NCBI GenBank assembly: GCA_021781075.1
Contig: JAJXXN010000134.1
Span: forward strand, 1-10,866
Direction: 5' to 3'
DNA length: 10,866 bases
From: Acidobacteriota bacterium
GTDB taxonomy: Bacteria > Acidobacteriota > Terriglobia > Terriglobales > Acidobacteriaceae
The stretch's first letter is position 1. Each line of letters opens with the position of its first letter. The translations under genes were made by a program, and so were the position numbers. Below are positions 6,542 to 10,866 of the stretch, one piece after another. The notes below the pieces were generated by a model. It did not search any database and was not told the origin of the DNA. It saw only the letters and a program-made list of their open reading frames with translations.

Positions 6542-8710
6542 ATGTTCTTACGCAATCAATCTCCACGCCGCACCCATCGTACGCAGCTGTCAAGGCATGC
6601 GGTCCCGCTGCTCGCCCTGGCGCTTGCCGGCTGTGGAGGCGCCACGCTCACCCTGCATCCCATGCTCATCATCACGCCGGGCAGCGCGCAGTTGGACACC
6701 AACTGCACCGGGTGCAACCGCGCCACCATCACCGGCCAGGTTGTGGAACAGTTTTTCGCGCGCATGAATGACGATTCCCCCGCGGAGGTGCGTTGGAGCG
6801 TCGACGGCCCGCATCCCGGCACAATCACGCAGGATGGACTTTACACACCGCCCAATTTTCTTACTGCCGACGCGGAAACTGTGGCCGTGACCGCGACCCT
6901 GCTGGGCGACCCGGCTGTCACAGCCTCGGTGCCGGTCACAATCACGCCCGGTTTTTTTGCCCCGCTCACGCCGCAGAACATTGCGCTTGCACCCGGCGCC
7001 TCCGCCACCGTCAGCGGCCAGCTTGCCGAGGCCGGCGGCAGTGCCGCATTGCACTTTGTGTTGCAACCGGAAGACGGCAGCGCGGGCAGCCTTTCCGCGC
7101 CGCGGTGCCGTCGCAGCACATTGAGCGCGACCACCTGCGCCGTCACTTACACCGCGCCGCAAAACCTCAGCGCGCCGCGGTTGGTGACACTGAGTGCAAT
7201 GTTGGGCGCAGCGCGTGCGGAGGCCACCATCCTCGTCAATCCGGCGGGCATCTCAAGTTCCCCCGTCCTGCATCAGACCGGGCAACTGGCCCCAGTGCTG
7301 CTGGGTGCCACGGGTGGCAATGTACAGGATTATGAGGCCAGTGGAACGGTCATCACCGGCTGCTGCGGCGGAACGCTGGGCGCGCTGCTTGCGGACAACA
7401 CTGGCAGTGAGTACTTGTTGAGCAACAACCATATCCTCGCGCTCAGCGACCAGGCGCAACTGGGTGATGCCATTGCGCAGCCGGGCCTGATCGACAATGA
7501 TTGCTCTCCGGTGGGCATCAATCAGATTGCCTCGCTCACGGCTTTTGCGCCGCTGAGCAAACCGCATACAAATGTGGATGCAGCACTCGCGCTCATCACG
7601 CCCGGGGCAGTTGACCCCGCGGGAAAGATTCTGGAATTCGGCTCACGGCAACCCGACGGCACGCTCTCGGCCGCGCCACCGGGAACCAGTTCAACAGCGG
7701 GGCGCGGCGAGGCCGTCACTCCTGCGCGGTTGCCGCTTGAAGTGGCCAAAAGCGGGCGCACTACGGGATTGACCTGCGCCAATCTATCTGTTTTTGATCT
7801 TGACCTCTCGGTGGATTACTACAAGGATTGCGCCGAGTCCATTCCTTACCTTACCCGCATTTTTACCAACCAGTTTGCGGTGAGTGGCAATGGCTTTGGC
7901 GATGCAGGCGACTCCGGCGCGCTCCTCGTTGATGCCTCGGATGCCGAGCCCGTCGGCCTTTATTTCGCCGGAGGAACGGACATAACCGGCGTCAGTCATG
8001 CGGTGGCCAACCCCGCGCCTGAGGTCCTGGCGGAACTGGAGGAGCAATTGGCCGCGCAATCGGGCGTGCATAAGGCGCTGTCTTATGTCGGCGGCCCGGA
8101 CCATGCGGTCAGTTGCCTTAGCTATGGGGATGCGACTGCAAATGCCGCGCAAAGCCGGCCAATTTCCGCACTGCAGGCGGGCCGCATGCATGAGGCGCTT
8201 CCGCAGGCGCGCTCGCTGGTTGATTCCCCCGGTGGTGTTTTGAGTGTCGTCACAGGCAAAAGCAACGACCAGATTGGCGATGCGGCATTCGTCTTCACTG
8301 TCGCGCCCAACCATTCAGCGCAAATTCCACAAACCATCGGCGGTGTGCGCACACAGGTCCTTGATGCGCAGGAAAAACCCTCGGGGCAGAAAAGCGCGCT
8401 AACGCTGAATGCCGCCACGGTCAATTCCGCAGTCGAGGTGAAAAAACGGGTTGCGGCGAGGTTGATGAAGTCGCACCCTGGTTTCTTCGGCATTGGTGTG
8501 GGCCAAAGCCTGGATGACCCGCGCGAACCGGCGCTTGTGGTCTTTGTCGACCGCCACCGCATTCCGCCGGAGTTGCCCGCAACCATCGAGGGCCTGCGCA
8601 CGCGTTACATTTTCATGGACCGCATGCACGTCACGCGCGGCTACTTGGGCCTTGTGCAAGCCAGCCGTTGTCATAAAAATGAGGGTAATTCAGGAACCTC
8701 ACTCCCTTAG
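6542..8710 (+). CDS. Lipoprotein with Ig-like domains, trypsin-like protease domain and duplicated C-terminal module
   Basis: Predicted exported lipoprotein of 722 residues. A basic N-terminus and hydrophobic stretch lead to a lipobox LAGC with the lipidated Cys at 31. Residues 41-136 and about 142-233 look like two Ig-like folds; the first holds WSVDG and ITQDGLYTPP, common in acidobacterial surface proteins. Residues about 262-490 resemble a chymotrypsin/trypsin-like peptidase with a likely triad of H297 (LSNNHILA), D346 (NVDAALALI) and S458 (GDAGDSGALLV), plus KSGRTTGLTC at 403-412. The C-terminal part carries two related modules at about 562-606 and 648-690. Several Cys (55/58, 189/199, 274/275, 321, 412, 430) could form disulfides. 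ATG 6542 gives a good signal peptide but has only a weak purine-rich ribosome site. It lies 51 bp after the exporter permease. The substrate is unknown, and proteolytic activity is inferred from motifs alone. Confidence 0.85.
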   Translation: MFLRNQSPRRTHRTQLSRHAVPLLALALAGCGGATLTLHPMLIITPGSAQLDTNCTGCNRATITGQVVEQFFARMNDDSPAEVRWSVDGPHPGTITQDGLYTPPNFLTADAETVAVTATLLGDPAVTASVPVTITPGFFAPLTPQNIALAPGASATVSGQLAEAGGSAALHFVLQPEDGSAGSLSAPRCRRSTLSATTCAVTYTAPQNLSAPRLVTLSAMLGAARAEATILVNPAGISSSPVLHQTGQLAPVLLGATGGNVQDYEASGTVITGCCGGTLGALLADNTGSEYLLSNNHILALSDQAQLGDAIAQPGLIDNDCSPVGINQIASLTAFAPLSKPHTNVDAALALITPGAVDPAGKILEFGSRQPDGTLSAAPPGTSSTAGRGEAVTPARLPLEVAKSGRTTGLTCANLSVFDLDLSVDYYKDCAESIPYLTRIFTNQFAVSGNGFGDAGDSGALLVDASDAEPVGLYFAGGTDITGVSHAVANPAPEVLAELEEQLAAQSGVHKALSYVGGPDHAVSCLSYGDATANAAQSRPISALQAGRMHEALPQARSLVDSPGGVLSVVTGKSNDQIGDAAFVFTVAPNHSAQIPQTIGGVRTQVLDAQEKPSGQKSALTLNAATVNSAVEVKKRVAARLMKSHPGFFGIGVGQSLDDPREPALVVFVDRHRIPPELPATIEGLRTRYIFMDRMHVTRGYLGLVQASRCHKNEGNSGTSLP

Positions 8711-9745
8711 TCCCTCAGTCGCCGCCTTCAGCGCGCGCGCAATCTGGGCGCCGTGGAAGCGGCCATTCTCGATAAATATCTCGTTGGTGCGCGCGCCGGC
8801 CACAATCACACCCGCCAGGTAAATGCCCTTGACGTTGCTTTCAAGCGTTTCCGGGTTGCAGGCCGGAAGCCTGTCTTCGCCCTCGCTGCGAATGCCCAGG
8901 GCGGAGAGAAAATCAAAGTCCGGGTGATAGCCGGTCATGGCAAAGACAAAATCGTTTTTCAACTCGATACGGCCCTCTGGCGTTTCCACCTGCACGGTGT
9001 CGGGCGTAATCGCAACCACGTTGGAATTGAAGAGGGCGCGAATCTCCCCATTTTTGATGCGGTTCTCAATGTCCGGCTTGATCCAGTACTTCACATGGGG
9101 GTGGATTTCGCCTTCGCGCACGATGAGCGTGACGCGCGCGCCATGGCGCCACAACTCGAGCGCGGCAATGGCGGCGGAGTTCTTGGCGCCAATGACAACC
9201 ACGTCGGTGTCGTAGTACGGGTGCGGGGCGTCGTAGTAGTGATGGACCTTTGAGAGTTCCTCGCCCGGGATGCGCAACAGGTTTGGCAGGTCATAGTATC
9301 CGGTTGCCACAATCAGTTTCCTGGAGCGCAACCCACCCTCGCGGCCATATCGGTCCCTGGTCTGCGCCTGGAAGTCACCATCCACGCCCGTCACCCGCAC
9401 CACGCGATGGTACTGCCGAATGTCCAACTCGTAGTGCGCCGCCACCTGGCGGTAATATTCCAGCGCCTCATCGCGCGTAGGCTTCTGGTTGGGGCTGGGG
9501 AAGGGAATGGCCCCGATCTCAAGCAACTCCGGCGTGGTGAAGAACACCATGTTCGACGGGTAGTGAAAAAGTGAATTGCATACGCAGCCTTTTTCAACCA
9601 GCACCACATCAAAGCCTGCCTTTTGCGCGTCGATGGCGCATGCCAGCCCGGTTGGCCCCGCTCCAATCACCAGCACGTCATGCGCCGCCTGCTTCACACC
9701 CGATCCATCCACGCGCAAGTTTGTCATGGAAACAGCATAGGCCAT
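8699..9745 (-). CDS. ypdA: YpdA-like FAD/NAD(P)-binding oxidoreductase (putative bacillithiol disulfide reductase)
   Basis: Cytosolic flavoprotein resembling S. aureus YpdA (Bdr), which reduces oxidised bacillithiol with NADPH. Motifs are the FAD site VIGAGPTG (26-33), EKG (51-53), HYPSNMVFFTT (61-71), LIVATGYYD (144-152), the NADPH site VVVIGAKNSAAIAALEL (182-198), FAMTGYHPDFDFL (268-280) and the C-terminal AGVIVAGARTNEIFIENGRFHG. The residue matching the functional Cys14 of S. aureus YpdA (GGGPCG) is Thr32 here, while C54 and C56 form a nearby CxC. The start is uncertain. ATG 9745 has a G-run directly against it, ATG 9727 has no ribosome site, and GTG 9697 would give 332 residues, the family length, behind a GGATCGGGT stretch. 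The stop overlaps the lipoprotein end by 12 bp on the other strand. No bacillithiol synthesis gene is in view. Confidence 0.9.
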   Translation of the reverse strand: MAYAVSMTNLRVDGSGVKQAAHDVLVIGAGPTGLACAIDAQKAGFDVVLVEKGCVCNSLFHYPSNMVFFTTPELLEIGAIPFPSPNQKPTRDEALEYYRQVAAHYELDIRQYHRVVRVTGVDGDFQAQTRDRYGREGGLRSRKLIVATGYYDLPNLLRIPGEELSKVHHYYDAPHPYYDTDVVVIGAKNSAAIAALELWRHGARVTLIVREGEIHPHVKYWIKPDIENRIKNGEIRALFNSNVVAITPDTVQVETPEGRIELKNDFVFAMTGYHPDFDFLSALGIRSEGEDRLPACNPETLESNVKGIYLAGVIVAGARTNEIFIENGRFHGAQIARALKAATEGLRE

Positions 9746-9746
9746 T

Positions 9747-9780
9747 CCCCCCCAGCCGGCATGAATCTCTCAAGAGGGGG
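9747..9780 (-). repeat. C-run/G-run pair at the ypdA leader
   Basis: On the plus strand seven Cs (9747-9753) and five Gs (9776-9780) face each other across 22 nt. In a ypdA transcript the G-run next to ATG 9745 could pair with the upstream C-run and mask the start. Only 5-7 bp would form, so this is tentative. Confidence 0.3.
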
Positions 9781-9829
9781 TATTGCCTTCAAGGTGTAAT
9801 TCATCCCTGTGGCCTGGCTGGAAGGAACC

Positions 9830-9858
9830 TTCATGCACCGGATCCATTACTGTATATT
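9830..9858 (+). promoter_or_regulatory. Candidate promoter for the acyltransferase gene
   Basis: TATATT (9853-9858) is a 5/6 match to the -10 consensus. At a 17-nt spacing lies TTCATG (9830-9835), a poor -35. The start would be near 9865, at the edge of a small GGCGC/GCGCC hairpin (9866-9878). The rest of the 9746-9912 gap shows no gene. Confidence 0.35.
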
Positions 9859-9912
9859 GTTCGCAGGCGCGATGCGCCAGTTTCCGAGCGCGTGGTCAGG
9901 AGTAAAAAAAGA

Positions 9913-10866
9913 ATGGTTTCTATTGCGGGGCATAGCGCGAATAAAATTCACCCCTTGACCTCTTTACGATTTTTTGCTGCGCAACTGGTGGTCTTTTATC
10001 ACACCTTGTATGTGGTATTCCCGGGATTCCACGGCCTTGGTTTCGTCGCTGCAACGGTAAGATTGGGGTATGTATCAGTCAGTTTTTTCTTTTTTCTCTC
10101 GGGATACATTCTGTCGGTTGTTTACCTTCACGAAAGTAACGGGATCGACAGGCACAAATTCTGGGTATCGCGCTTTGCCCGCATTTATCCTCTTTTCTAC
10201 ATCACATTGGTTCTTGATACGCCCATACTGCTCATGCAGCGCGTCGCCAGCTATGGTTTGAGGATGGGGCTTGGGAAAACCGCCATTACCTTTGCCGCTA
10301 ACACGGTGATGCTGCAAGCGTGGGTTCCGATTTTCAGGGGCATTGACAATCCCAACTGGTCCTTATCCGTTGAAACATTTTTTTACCTGCTTTTCCCGTT
10401 CATAGGCGTCATTCTGTGGAGGCAGAAGAGTTCACGGCTATGGCTTTTCGCACTGTTCCTTTATTTCGGCAGTCAGGCTCTGATCTGGTATGCAACCCTG
10501 TATTTCAGTCCACAAAAGATCTCCAGCTTGCCGTTACTTCATCTGTGCACTTTTGCATTGGGTATTTTATTGGCGCGGAGTCAAGCTGAAAAGCGTGCGC
10601 GGCTAAACGCCAAGCCCATGCCTTCATGGCGTCCGTATGTGGTTTTGGCGTTTGGCGTGGTGGCGTTTGTAGGGGTCGTCTATAATCCGCATGCCATCCC
10701 TGAAATTTATTTGTCTGATGGCTTGCTGGCGCCAATCTTCGCCTGTGTAATTTGGTATTTCTCCAGCGTGGATACATGGCTCACGCGCTTATTCAGCCTG
10801 CCGTTGCTGGTCCTATTGGGCGAAGCCAGCTACGGGCTTTATTTGATCCACATTCCTGTCTGGCAT
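9913..10866 (+). CDS. Acyltransferase family 3 (OafA-like) membrane protein, C-terminus cut off
   Basis: Multi-pass inner-membrane O-acyltransferase; 318 residues are visible and the frame is open at the right edge. Family members move acetyl or other acyl groups onto surface polysaccharides, lipids or antibiotics. Conserved features are LTSLRFFAA (15-23) with R19, FYHT with H30, the SVSFFFFLSGYIL helix (55-67), FWVSRFARIYPLF (83-95), NPNWSLSVETFFYLLFPF (146-163) with E154, and GEASYGLYLIH (303-313). About eight or more hydrophobic helices can be seen. ATG 9913 follows AGGAG (9898-9902) at 10 nt. The coding sequence has many TTT, AAA and ATT codons and looks less GC-rich than the preceding genes, which fits the frequent transfer of surface-modifying genes; this is an impression, not a count. 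The acyl acceptor cannot be told from this window. Confidence 0.92.
   Translation, partial: MVSIAGHSANKIHPLTSLRFFAAQLVVFYHTLYVVFPGFHGLGFVAATVRLGYVSVSFFFFLSGYILSVVYLHESNGIDRHKFWVSRFARIYPLFYITLVLDTPILLMQRVASYGLRMGLGKTAITFAANTVMLQAWVPIFRGIDNPNWSLSVETFFYLLFPFIGVILWRQKSSRLWLFALFLYFGSQALIWYATLYFSPQKISSLPLLHLCTFALGILLARSQAEKRARLNAKPMPSWRPYVVLAFGVVAFVGVVYNPHAIPEIYLSDGLLAPIFACVIWYFSSVDTWLTRLFSLPLLVLLGEASYGLYLIHIPVWH

Noticed and set aside
7784..8314. Minus-strand open frame of 176 codons
   Set aside because: Shadow inside the lipoprotein gene. The frames at 6590-7162 and 6793-7335 are likewise shadows.
10075..10777. Minus-strand open frames of 80 and 90 codons
   Set aside because: They lie opposite the acyltransferase, which is open to the right edge and carries the conserved family motifs.

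Overview
The window looks like a GC-rich Gram-negative chromosome, most likely an acidobacterium. That assignment is an inference. It rests on the style of the cytochrome b, the 'GLYTPP' Ig-like domains of a large lipoprotein, and the mix of a YpdA-type reductase with Gram-negative lipoprotein and O-acyltransferase genes. I see no tRNA, rRNA, CRISPR array, transposase or phage gene.

Left part (1-2536): a membrane cytochrome b subunit runs off the left edge on the minus strand. Upstream of it, on the same strand, is a complete acetyl-CoA acetyltransferase with a good promoter candidate. A small DUF805 membrane protein is transcribed in the opposite direction.

Middle (2537-4572): an AldB/ExaC-type aldehyde dehydrogenase is followed by a DUF779 protein, both on the minus strand. 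These two families often occur together. Short inverted repeats lie in the dehydrogenase leader and in the gap between the two genes.

Right of centre (4738-8710, plus strand): a two-gene ABC-2 exporter (ATPase and permease, overlapping by 8 bp) is followed by a 722-residue lipoprotein. The lipoprotein carries two Ig-like domains, a trypsin-like protease domain with an apparent His/Asp/Ser triad, and a duplicated C-terminal module. Its end overlaps by 12 bp the end of a convergent YpdA-like flavoprotein, which has Thr where characterised bacillithiol disulfide reductases have a conserved Cys.

Right edge: an acyltransferase-3 membrane protein on the plus strand is cut by the end of the window. 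Its base composition appears less GC-rich than its neighbours.

Most genes belong to well-known families. The lipoprotein is the least described element and the best candidate for something new. I do not see a clear multi-gene system that is unknown.
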